Source of the DNA: DASPKW01 sp038244055
Lineage (GTDB): Bacteria > Planctomycetota > Phycisphaerae > Tepidisphaerales > Tepidisphaeraceae
Assembly: GCA_038244055.1 (NCBI GenBank)
Contig: JBBRTW010000324.1
Location: 1 to 8,369 of the forward strand
Reading direction: 5' to 3'
Length of the DNA stretch: 8,369 nt
The notes under the pieces are model-generated. The model searched no databases and was not told where the DNA came from. It saw only the letters and a list, made by a program, of their open reading frames with translations. A program made the translations under genes and the position numbers. Each line of letters begins with the position of its first letter. Position 1 is the first letter of the stretch. Below, piece by piece: positions 1-6,006 of this stretch.

Positions 1-19
1 GCCCCACCACTCAAATACA

Positions 20-39
20 CTCGACATCGGAATGTCGAG
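20..39 (-). terminator. Hairpin directly after the aroB stop, possible terminator
   Basis: An 8-bp perfect inverted repeat (CTCGACAT at 20-27, ATGTCGAG at 32-39) starts on the base next to the aroB stop codon. Read on the minus strand its loop is TCCG, which fits the stable UNCG tetraloop class. The following minus-strand bases are only moderately T-rich (TGTATTTGAG), so this is an imperfect intrinsic terminator. It could also be a 3'-end stabilising hairpin. Confidence 0.5.
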
Positions 40-1131
40 CTACGTCAGCGACTCCACCGCCGCGCGCACTACGTCGGCCGGGACATCATCGCGAATCACC
101 ACATGTCCGATCCGGTCCGGCAGCACGAACCGTACCCGCCCGGCCCGGACCTTCTTATCGAACAACATCGCTTTGACGACCGAATCGGTCTGGAGTTTCA
201 TCCCGGCCACCGGCAGATGGGCGTCCTGAATGACCGCCAGAATCCGCTCCCGCACCGCCGAATCGATCAATCCGAGCTTCATCGCCGCGAAACTGGCGGC
301 CGCCATCCCCAGGGCGACGCACTCACCGTGCGAATAGGAATATTCGGAAATGGTCTCGATGGCGTGGCCGAAGGTATGGCCAAAGTTCAGGTGGGCGCGC
401 TCGGCGTTTTCGAACGGGTCCGCCTCCACCACCCGCGCCTTGATCGCGACGTTGTGCGCGACCAGATCGGCCAGGTATCCGATATCCACCGACAGCGCCC
501 GCCCGATCTCCTGCTCCAGCCGGGCAAAGCCATTGGCGTCGCGGATGATGTCGTGCTTGATGCACTCCGCGAGCCCGCTGCGAAGCTCGCGCGGCGGCAG
601 GGTTTTCAAGACGGCCGGGTCGATCAGCACCGCGATCGGCTGATGAAACGCCCCGATGAGATTCTTCCCCACCGCATGATTGACCCCCGTCTTGCCGCCC
701 ACGGAGGCATCGACCATGGCCAGCAAAGTCGTTGGAATCTGCACGAAAGGCACCCCCCGCAGCACGCTGGCGGCCAGGAACCCGGTCATATCTCCGATCA
801 ATCCCCCGCCCAGGGCCAGCACGGGCGTGGTCCGCTCGATACGCGCTTCGAGAAGCACATCGAAGGCCGGCAGAAGGTCGGCCAGGGTTTTGTGATCCTC
901 GCCCGGCCGAAGGGTCACCGGAATCGTCTCGAATCCCGCCTCGGCCAGGCTGGTGGTCAGTGTGGCCAGATGGATCGGCCCAACGTTGTCATCGGTCACC
1001 ACCGCCGCCTTGGATGACTTGCTCAGCGATCGAAGAATCCCCCCCGCCCGGCCAATCAAGCCCGGCTCGACGATGATTGGATATTTCGCCCCGCCCGGAA
1101 TATCCACTTGTACAGTCTGTTGGCACGGCAT
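40..1131 (-). CDS. aroB: 3-dehydroquinate synthase
   Basis: AroB is cytosolic and converts DAHP to 3-dehydroquinate, the second step of the shikimate pathway to aromatic amino acids, using NAD+ and a divalent metal. The protein shows the family core GGGLIGDMTGFLAAS, then PTTLLAMVDASVGGKTGVN and GKNLIGAFHQP, which form the NAD/substrate site. The metal ligands are visible as Glu in GLAECIKHD, His in NFGHTFGH and His in SHGECVALGM, with spacing matching the E. coli enzyme (63 residues between the first two). The ATG at 1131 gives 363 aa, close to the usual length (about 360), and begins MPCQQTVQVDI, as expected for the first strand. An in-frame GTG at 1179 would add 16 acidic residues (379 aa). 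Neither start has a clear ribosome binding site. It lies downstream of the RNase D gene on the same strand, separated by more than 260 bases, so it probably has its own promoter. Confidence 0.95.
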   Translation of the reverse strand: MPCQQTVQVDIPGGAKYPIIVEPGLIGRAGGILRSLSKSSKAAVVTDDNVGPIHLATLTTSLAEAGFETIPVTLRPGEDHKTLADLLPAFDVLLEARIERTTPVLALGGGLIGDMTGFLAASVLRGVPFVQIPTTLLAMVDASVGGKTGVNHAVGKNLIGAFHQPIAVLIDPAVLKTLPPRELRSGLAECIKHDIIRDANGFARLEQEIGRALSVDIGYLADLVAHNVAIKARVVEADPFENAERAHLNFGHTFGHAIETISEYSYSHGECVALGMAAASFAAMKLGLIDSAVRERILAVIQDAHLPVAGMKLQTDSVVKAMLFDKKVRAGRVRFVLPDRIGHVVIRDDVPADVVRAAVESLT

Positions 1132-1220
1132 GACCGCGATTGTAGCGATTGGGCGTTCATCGTCATCCGCTGCGGTCACCGAAGAGGGATTGATTGCTTG
1201 CGGTTGTTTAGTTTGGTAAA

Positions 1221-1236
1221 TGTTCCACGTGGAACA
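1221..1236. other. parS: parS-like ParB-binding centromere site
   Basis: TGTTCCACGTGGAACA is a perfect 16-bp palindrome. It differs from the widely conserved bacterial parS consensus (TGTTTCACGTGAAACA) only at one symmetric position on each side, and as I recall it is the form found in pseudomonads. ParB loads at such sites as a CTP-dependent clamp, spreads along DNA, and with ParA and SMC segregates the replication-origin region. The site lies in the spacer upstream of aroB, where it interrupts no gene. Most bacterial parS sites are near oriC, so this hints that the locus is origin-proximal. No parA or parB is in the window, so the call rests on the sequence match alone. Confidence 0.8.
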
Positions 1237-1418
1237 ATCTCCGGATTACCACTGGTTCAATGATGCTAATCATAGCGGGAATAAGCGATTAGATTCCTAT
1301 AGGAGTTTATTCAGTGTACACATATTGAGCCGCGCGAATGCGTAAAGGTGTGGTTGAAATTACAGAGGGTCGTTCGGAGTTCAGTCCCGCTGTTTCCGAT
1401 AAGGTGGGCCACAGCGCC

Positions 1419-1441
1419 GGAGCGCCGCGATGGAGCGCCGC
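1419..1441. repeat. Two 10-bp direct repeats beside the rnd stop
   Basis: GGAGCGCCGC occurs at 1419-1428 and again at 1432-1441, separated by GAT, immediately downstream of the RNase D stop codon. A partial third copy (AGCGCCGG) precedes it. Its function is unknown; replication slippage is a sufficient explanation. Confidence 0.55.
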
Positions 1442-1443
1442 AG

Positions 1444-2793
1444 TTATTGGCGGGTGACGTTGCCGGCAATGAGGCCATTCTCGTTCCATTGCAGTTCGAC
1501 TTTGCCGCCGTGCTGGATCATGGCAGTGAGGGATTGGCCGACGGCTTGGTGACGCCAGCCGCGCATGAGGCGGAGGGCAGAGAGGGCGGAGGGGTCGGAG
1601 GGGACTGCGGGGTCGGAGGGTTCGGAGGAGGGGGAAGGGGGGGCATCGCGGAGGGCGCGGTACAGCCGGCCGACTTCCTGGCGGCTGGTGACCAAATCCG
1701 GGTCGACGCTGTGGCCGACACAGAGGCACTGGGTCAGGGCCCATAGGGAGTCGGAGCGGTATTTGTCGGTGGGGGATTCTTCGATGTTGCGCGATTCGGG
1801 TTGGTCCTCGACCGGGCTGGCGAGGCCTTTGCGGGTGGCATTGACGATTTCAGCGCCGTGGGCGAGTTCGACGGGGCGGGGCAGGCCGCGGACGCGGTCG
1901 AGTTTCTCGGCGGATTTGATGGGATTGCGCGAGAGGTCGAGGAGGATTTCATCCTTGAGGAAGGCGCGCGGCGGGACATCGTGCTGGCGGGCGGCGGCAT
2001 CGCGCCAGATGGCCAGCTCGCGGAGGACGGCCAGGTTCTGCGGGGGCAGGCCGACCGAACCGCGGACGCGCATGTAGGCGGTTTCGGGATCGAAGCGGTA
2101 GAGGCCGACATCGGTCTGGGCCTGGCATTCTTCGGCGGCCCAGGCGGCGTGGCCGAGGGAGTCGAGGCGGCGGCCGAGCTCGGCGCGTACGGCGGCAAGA
2201 TAGCGGACATCGTTGGCGGCGTATTTGAGCTGCTGGGCGGAGAGGGGGCGCTGATCCCAGTGGGTGAAGGTGAGGCCTTTGCCGAGGCGCGCGCCGACGA
2301 TCTCGCGGACGAGCTTGGAGAGCGAAGTTGGGTAGGACATGCCGACGAAGCCGGCGGTGATCTGGGTGTCGAAGACGTTCTGGCCGGGGCGGTTGATGTG
2401 GCGGATGACGGGCTCGAGATCCTGCTGGCCGGCGTGGACGATTTTTTCAACGGCCGGGTCGGCGACGAGTTCCCAGAAGGGGGTGAGATCGATGCCGGGG
2501 GCCATGGGGTCGATCAGGCTGATGAAGGCGGTGGTGGCGGTTTGGATGAGGCAGAGGCGCGGGAGATAGGTGAGCTCGCCGATGAATTCGCTGTCGTAGG
2601 CGAAGGAGCCCGAGTCGCGGAGGCGGGCGACGAGATCGAGCAGGCCGGGCTGGGTATCGACGAGGTCCGGCTCGCCGCGGAAGACGAGGGGATTGGCGGC
2701 CGACTGGCCGGGGTCGAATTGCTCTTCTTCGCCATGGGCGTCTTCGTGGGCGCGGGCGCGATGCTGGGGACGAGTGGGACGATAGTTCTTCAT
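1444..2793 (-). CDS. rnd: Ribonuclease D (DEDDy 3'-5' exoribonuclease with HRDC domain)
   Basis: RNase D trims the 3' ends of tRNA precursors and other small RNAs in the cytosol. All three DEDDy exonuclease motifs are present: Exo I with Asp67 and Glu69 (YDSEF), Exo II with Asp125 (HAGQQDLEPV), and Exo III with Tyr191 and Asp195 (YAANDVRYL). The catalytic domain (about 45-215) is followed by an HRDC RNA-binding domain (about 245-325, with LAVLRELAIWRDAAARQ). A second C-terminal helical segment (about 345-440) resembles the RNase D C-terminal domain and is interrupted near 385-405 by a Pro/Ser/Asp-rich low-complexity stretch. At 449 aa it is longer than E. coli RNase D (about 375), because of this insert and a charged N-terminal tail. 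The ATG at 2793 has no obvious Shine-Dalgarno sequence. It diverges from the flagellar genes. Activity is likely, since every catalytic residue is retained. Confidence 0.92.
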   Translation of the reverse strand: MKNYRPTRPQHRARAHEDAHGEEEQFDPGQSAANPLVFRGEPDLVDTQPGLLDLVARLRDSGSFAYDSEFIGELTYLPRLCLIQTATTAFISLIDPMAPGIDLTPFWELVADPAVEKIVHAGQQDLEPVIRHINRPGQNVFDTQITAGFVGMSYPTSLSKLVREIVGARLGKGLTFTHWDQRPLSAQQLKYAANDVRYLAAVRAELGRRLDSLGHAAWAAEECQAQTDVGLYRFDPETAYMRVRGSVGLPPQNLAVLRELAIWRDAAARQHDVPPRAFLKDEILLDLSRNPIKSAEKLDRVRGLPRPVELAHGAEIVNATRKGLASPVEDQPESRNIEESPTDKYRSDSLWALTQCLCVGHSVDPDLVTSRQEVGRLYRALRDAPPSPSSEPSDPAVPSDPSALSALRLMRGWRHQAVGQSLTAMIQHGGKVELQWNENGLIAGNVTRQ

Positions 2794-3113
2794 GGCGAAT
2801 CAATCAGCCGGGGTTGGAGAATGCAGAGACCGGCCGGGGGGAACATATTCGCGGAAAGGCGTGGCGGGGGGAAGAGGGGGGGCGAAATGTTTTGAGGGAA
2901 TGAGGTCAACAGATGGGCGATCAATAGAAGGACACAGGGCGGGCGTGAGGGACATGCAGCGCTGGCGGACTCATCGGCCGCGCGCATGGTAAAGCCGTGG
3001 ATTTGCGGGAGAAATCGCGCATGTTTTTCCCGCGCTGCGCAGGGCCTGCGCCCGCGCATCTTACCGCATTCGATTTCTCATTTTCAGCACCGCGATCGGC
3101 CGAAGTGTTCACC
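2794..3113. other. Divergent spacer between rnd and flgD
   Basis: 320 bases separate the divergent starts, so promoters for both directions should lie here. I looked for sigma-28 (TAAA ... GCCGATAA) and sigma-54 (GG-N10-GC) elements and found only poor matches. A near-palindrome, GCGCAGGGCCTGCGC (3037-3051), can form a small G/C hairpin. No reading frame here looks like a protein; in particular the frame upstream of the flgD ATG (from 2997) shows no flagellar homology. Confidence 0.5.
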
Positions 3114-3551
3114 ATGGTCATCAACACAAAAGCACTCAACGCGTCGCCCGCGCCACAGGGCGCGCAGCTTAAATCGAAGAAGCAGCTCAACGCCAGCGAC
3201 TTCATTAACATGATGGTCACCCAGCTCCAGAATCAGGATCCGATGGAGCCGACCAAGAACTCGGAACTGCTTGCTCAGATGAGCCAGATCGGCCAGCTCC
3301 AGAGTTCAACGACCTTGCAGGACAGCCTCAAGGGCCTGGTGCTGCAGAATCAGATCGGCTCGGCCGGGAATTTGATCGGCAAGAGCATTCAGGGGCTGGA
3401 TGATAAGAACGCCAACGTGGCCGGCATCGTGAATTCGGTGAAGGTGCAGGACAACTCGGTGTATCTGGAACTCGATACGGGCAAGACCCTGTCGCTGAGC
3501 AATGTGACGAACATCGCGAGCGCGCCCTCGCCGGTGAAGGCGGCGGCGTAG
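3114..3551 (+). CDS. flgD: Flagellar hook assembly (capping) protein FlgD, short form
   Basis: FlgD caps the growing hook outside the cell and guides polymerisation of FlgE subunits. The 145-aa product has the conserved FlgD N-terminal region: LNASDFINMMVTQLQNQDPMEPTKN, then LLAQMSQIGQLQSS. A linker (GLVLQNQIGSAGNLIGKSIQ) and a short beta-rich tail follow. The larger C-terminal Tudor/Ig-like region of enterobacterial FlgD (about 230 aa in total) is missing, as in many short FlgD proteins, so this need not be a truncation. The start at 3114 is chosen because the sequence from MVINTKALN onward looks like a FlgD N-terminus, while the in-frame ATG at 2997 would add 39 unrelated residues. No clear Shine-Dalgarno sequence precedes it. 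It is followed by flgE, its substrate gene, after a repeat-containing spacer. Confidence 0.9.
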   Translation: MVINTKALNASPAPQGAQLKSKKQLNASDFINMMVTQLQNQDPMEPTKNSELLAQMSQIGQLQSSTTLQDSLKGLVLQNQIGSAGNLIGKSIQGLDDKNANVAGIVNSVKVQDNSVYLELDTGKTLSLSNVTNIASAPSPVKAAA

Positions 3552-3557
3552 GGAGAG

Positions 3558-3640
3558 CAGGCGGTAGGCAGTAGGCAGTAGGCAGCAAAGACATAGGATC
3601 GATTGCCCACTGCCCACTGCCTTCTGCCTACTGCCTACTG
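3558..3640. repeat. Inverted heptamer repeat array between flgD and flgE
   Basis: The left arm (3561-3585) is GCGGTAG, GCAGTAG, GCAGTAG, GCAG. The right arm (3605-3640) is five complementary-type heptamers: GCCCACT twice, GCCTTCT, then GCCTACT twice. CAGTAGGCAGTAGGCAG (3569-3585) and its exact reverse complement (3624-3640) give a 17-bp perfect stem with a 38-base loop; other registers can also pair because the units repeat. It starts 6 bases past the flgD stop. It resembles the short tandem heptamer repeats (STRR type) described from cyanobacteria and scattered in intergenic DNA of other phyla. It may act as a terminator or RNA-stability element, but no T-run follows. Confidence 0.85.
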
Positions 3641-3758
3641 TTCCCCTGGCATCGCAATTGCTGAGTATTACTGGCGGCTGGGACTGGCCGCATGGCAACG
3701 TGTTAAATGGCTTCCGGGCGCGAAGGATGCGCTCCCAGGCGGCATGAACTGCGCGAGA

Positions 3759-3778
3759 CCTCCGCATGGATGCGGGGG
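3759..3778 (+). promoter_or_regulatory. flgE leader hairpin with GGA in its loop
   Basis: CCTCCGCA (3759-3766) pairs with TGCGGGGG (3771-3778), giving 8 bp including one G-T wobble, and leaves the tetraloop TGGA. The apex reads CATGGATG, close to the CsrA/RsmA consensus core (CARGGAUG). A second ATGGA lies at 3796-3800, about 11 bases before the flgE ATG, where the ribosome binds. The spacing of about 30 bases between the two sites fits dual-site CsrA binding. Regulation by CsrA is an inference; no csrA gene is in the window. Confidence 0.4.
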
Positions 3779-3811
3779 CTGGCTGTTGAAGTTGAATGGA
3801 TTGAGAGCCCC

Positions 3812-5557
3812 ATGGCACTGACCAGCGCATTGTTCACCGGGTTGTCGGGTCTGAACGTCAATCAGACCAAGTTGAATGTCGTCGGCAACAACATCGCCAA
3901 CGCCAACAGCGTGGCGTTCAAGTCCAGCCGCGCCTTGTTCTCGCCGCAGTTCTATGTGACCGAGGGGGGCGGCTCGCCGCCGGGCGCGAACTTTGGCGGC
4001 ACCAACCCCAACCAGCGCGGCCTGGGTGCGCAGGTCGCTTCCATCGAGAAGAATTTCACGCCCGGCTCGATCGAAGCCACGGGCAAATCCACGGATATGG
4101 CTATCGATGGCGCGGGATTCTTCGTCGTCCAGGGGATCGATCAGAAGTTCACGCGCGATGGCTCTTTCTCGCTGAACTCGGCCAACCAGCTCGTGACGAC
4201 CGGGGGCGACTTCGTCCAGGGTTTTGGCGTCGACTCCAACTTCAACATCATCCCCGGCGCGCTCGACAACGTCACCGTTCCGCTGGGTGAACTCACCAGC
4301 GCCAAGGCGACTGAAAACGCATTCATGAAGGGGAATCTCAACGCTTCGGGCACGGTGGCGAAGGGTGCAAGCGTTTTGACCAGCCAGGAACTGACACAGG
4401 TCGGCGGCGGGCCGATCGCGGGCGGGACCGAACTGCTGACCAATGTCGCCGATGCGACGACTCCGGCGGTTCCGGCGTTCACGGTGGGGCAGGTGTTCAC
4501 GCTTGGCGGCAAGAAGGGCGGGCGCGATGTGGACCCGGCCACGTTCACCGTGACGGCCACCAGCACGCTGGACGATCTTTCGAAATTCTTTCAGGAAGGG
4601 ATGGGCGTGTTTCCGCAGGGGGTCGCCACGGGCGAGGTGCCCGATGATGGCGATCCCACGACGCCGCCGCCGGGGGTTACGCTGGGTTCGAGCCCGGGGG
4701 ACACCGCCGGCACGACCCGGCTGATGATCACGGGAAACCTTGGCGCGGATAACTCGCTGACGATTCCGCCCAGCGCGTTCGCCACCTCGGCCGGGGCGAC
4801 GCCGCTGACCTTCGACGATGGCGTGGATCCAAGCGGGATTATTTCAGACCCCACCGGCGAATCGGTGCATACGAGTTTCGTGGCCTATGACTCGCTGGGA
4901 ACGCCCCTCAATGTCGGCGTGACGGCCGTCTTTGAAAAGGCCTCGGACACCGGAAACACCTGGCGGTTTTACGCCGAATCGCCGGATGACACGGACCCGA
5001 GCCTGGTGCTGGGGACGGGGACGCTCACCTTCAATAGCGAAGGCAAGCTCATCTCCACAACAGGCGACACGATCGGGATCGATCGCTCGGGCACCGGCGC
5101 CAAAACGCCGCTCTCGGTCAAACTGGATTTCTCGGCCATGACCTCGCTGACCAGCCGGAACTCGGAACTGGTGATGACCCGGCAGGATGGCAATGCGATC
5201 GGCACGCTCGGCGATTTTTCGGTGGGGGCGGATGGGACGATCACCGGATCGTTCACCAACGGCCAGACGCGCACGCTCGGGCAGATCGCCATCGCGACGT
5301 TCACCAACCCGCAGGGGCTGGTGGATCAGGGCTCGAATATGTTTGAGGCGGGCGTGAACAGCGGAGAAGCGGTGATAGCGCCGCCGCTGACGCTGGGCGC
5401 GGGCTCGGTGCGCTCGGGCGCGCTGGAGCAGTCGAACGTGGATTTGTCGGAAGAATTCATCAATCTGATTATTGCATCGACCGGGTTCTCGGCGTCGAGT
5501 CGCGTGATCTCGACTTCGGATCAGCTTATTACGGAGCTATTGAACTCGGCCAGATAA
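3812..5557 (+). CDS. flgE: Flagellar hook protein FlgE
   Basis: FlgE polymerises into the extracellular hook that couples the rod to the filament. The start at 3812 gives the classic N-terminal rod/hook motif, with SALFTGLSGLNVNQTKLNVV leading into GNNIANANSVAFKSSR. The hook body includes a conserved AIDGAGFFVV segment (about residues 96-105) and a D2-type segment with YDSLGTPLNVGVTAVFEK near residue 359. The C-terminus is the matching basal-body helix: LEQSNVDLSEEFINLIIAST, then ASSRVISTSDQLITELL. At 581 aa it is much longer than the enterobacterial protein (about 402). The extra length lies mostly in a Thr/Ala/Gly/Pro-rich stretch, about residues 190-345, probably the surface-exposed variable domain. 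I see no cysteine. An upstream in-frame ATG at 3707 was rejected because the first 35 residues lack similarity to hook proteins. It follows flgD and probably belongs to the same transcription unit, unless the spacer repeat terminates transcription. Confidence 0.95.
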   Translation: MALTSALFTGLSGLNVNQTKLNVVGNNIANANSVAFKSSRALFSPQFYVTEGGGSPPGANFGGTNPNQRGLGAQVASIEKNFTPGSIEATGKSTDMAIDGAGFFVVQGIDQKFTRDGSFSLNSANQLVTTGGDFVQGFGVDSNFNIIPGALDNVTVPLGELTSAKATENAFMKGNLNASGTVAKGASVLTSQELTQVGGGPIAGGTELLTNVADATTPAVPAFTVGQVFTLGGKKGGRDVDPATFTVTATSTLDDLSKFFQEGMGVFPQGVATGEVPDDGDPTTPPPGVTLGSSPGDTAGTTRLMITGNLGADNSLTIPPSAFATSAGATPLTFDDGVDPSGIISDPTGESVHTSFVAYDSLGTPLNVGVTAVFEKASDTGNTWRFYAESPDDTDPSLVLGTGTLTFNSEGKLISTTGDTIGIDRSGTGAKTPLSVKLDFSAMTSLTSRNSELVMTRQDGNAIGTLGDFSVGADGTITGSFTNGQTRTLGQIAIATFTNPQGLVDQGSNMFEAGVNSGEAVIAPPLTLGAGSVRSGALEQSNVDLSEEFINLIIASTGFSASSRVISTSDQLITELLNSAR

Positions 5558-5566
5558 CGAATCTCA

Positions 5567-5604
5567 GCCCCCGCGGCAGGGTGTTATTCTGCTGTCGCGG
5601 GGGC
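5567..5604 (+). terminator. Strong hairpin after flgE
   Basis: GCCCCCGCG (5567-5575) pairs perfectly with CGCGGGGGC (5596-5604), and an inner GCAG (5576-5579) pairs with CTGC (5589-5592) across a TGT bulge. It begins 9 bases after the flgE stop. No T-tract follows (ACTTGTACAC), so it may be a Rho-independent terminator lacking the usual tail, a processing site, or a hairpin protecting the abundant flgE message. Confidence 0.45.
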
Positions 5605-5645
5605 ACTTGTACACAACATCGCCTGATGCGGACGCCCGACCTCCG

Positions 5646-5680
5646 GGGCCGGAAGGATTCCGGCCCGTCGGCCGCCCGAC
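5646..5680 (+). promoter_or_regulatory. flbD leader: two adjacent hairpins, the first with a GGA loop
   Basis: GGGCCGGAA (5646-5654) pairs over 9 perfect base pairs with TTCCGGCCC (5658-5666), leaving the three-base loop GGA. A second hairpin, GTCGG (5667-5671) with CCGAC (5676-5680), follows directly. The first presents AAGGAT at its apex, a CsrA-like ANGGA context. Together they occupy the flbD leader just upstream of the purine-rich GAGGGG (5685-5690) before the ATG, so folding or protein binding here could affect translation. The role is inferred. Confidence 0.4.
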
Positions 5681-5700
5681 AGGGCGAGGGGTATTGCGAC

Positions 5701-5895
5701 ATGATCAGACTCACACGACTGAACGGCGAGCGATTCGTCGTCAACGCTGAGAAAATCCGCACGATCGAAGCGACCCCGGACACGGTGGTCTGCTGCGAGA
5801 CCGGCGAGCGGATGATGGTGAAGGAAACGCTCGATGAGGTGATCCGGCGGGCGATCGACTATGGGCGGCTGTTGCGGCGGCCGGTGACGGATTGA
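5701..5895 (+). CDS. flbD: Small flagellar protein FlbD / SwrD family
   Basis: A 64-aa protein that matches the short FlbD family along its whole length: MIRLTRLNGERFVVNAEKI, then RTIEATPDTVVCCETGER and VKETLDEVIRRAIDY. In Bacillus the homologue SwrD raises motor power and swarming; family members usually sit beside motA/motB. It is unrelated to the NtrC-like regulator called FlbD in Caulobacter. It has no signal peptide or membrane segment, so it is probably cytosolic or membrane-peripheral. The ATG at 5701 has a purine-rich GAGGGG about 11 bases upstream. Here it is followed by fliL, with no motAB between. Confidence 0.9.
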   Translation: MIRLTRLNGERFVVNAEKIRTIEATPDTVVCCETGERMMVKETLDEVIRRAIDYGRLLRRPVTD

Positions 5896-5916
5896 CGTCC
5901 GGTAATCTTTAGTACC

Positions 5917-5943
5917 GAAGAGTTGGGGGGCATTTGCCGATAA
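5917..5943 (+). promoter_or_regulatory. Candidate sigma-28 (FliA) promoter for fliL
   Basis: GCCGATAA at 5936-5943 is an exact match to the consensus -10 element of the flagellar sigma factor FliA. Eleven bases upstream, GAAGAGTT (5917-5924) is a weak match (4 of 8) to the -35 consensus TAAAGTTT. Transcription would start around 5950, about 55 bases before the fliL ATG. An 8-base exact match could occur by chance somewhere in the window, but its placement in a 110-base flagellar spacer supports it. Confidence 0.45.
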
Positions 5944-5976
5944 AGGTCATGGCGGTGGCATTGCGCCCGCCCTATC

Positions 5977-6002
5977 GGACCCAATGGGTCCAAGACAGGT
6001 GA
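5977..6002 (+). promoter_or_regulatory. Hairpin and Shine-Dalgarno sequence of fliL
   Basis: GGACCC (5977-5982) pairs with GGGTCC (5986-5991) around AAT. It is followed by AGGTGA (5997-6002), a good Shine-Dalgarno match four bases before the fliL ATG. This is the clearest ribosome binding site in the window and fixes the fliL start. Confidence 0.5.
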
Positions 6003-6006
6003 CCTC

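Larger units (their letters stand above)
1180..1443. other. Spacer between rnd and aroB
   Basis: About 260 bases without a believable gene. The stretch from roughly 1200 to 1345 is clearly more A/T-rich than its surroundings and would suit the aroB promoter. The best minus-strand -10 candidate is TATGAT (1274 down to 1269), but no matching -35 is seen, so I do not call a promoter. It contains the parS-like palindrome at 1221-1236, the small palindrome TCCTATAGGA at 1295-1304, and direct repeats beside the rnd stop. Confidence 0.6.

Noticed and set aside
103..1017. Long plus-strand open frame (304 codons) opposite aroB
   Set aside because: It is the antisense of a complete AroB with intact metal and NAD sites; the translation is Arg/His/Gln-rich and typical of a GC-rich shadow frame.
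1801..2895. Long plus-strand open frame (364 codons) opposite rnd
   Set aside because: It is the antisense of RNase D. The Gly/Ala/Glu-rich product has no recognisable domain, while the minus frame has all DEDDy motifs.
2794..3113. Possible sigma-54 or sigma-28 promoter before flgD
   Set aside because: TGGCGGACTCATCGGC and similar stretches match the -24/-12 consensus poorly, and no GCCGATAA-like element exists here.
3561..3640. CRISPR array
   Set aside because: Units are only 7 bases with no spacers; it is a tandem/inverted heptamer repeat.
3707..3811. 35-residue N-terminal extension of FlgE from an upstream ATG
   Set aside because: The hook-protein N-terminus begins exactly at the ATG at 3812; the extra residues are unrelated and include the leader hairpin.
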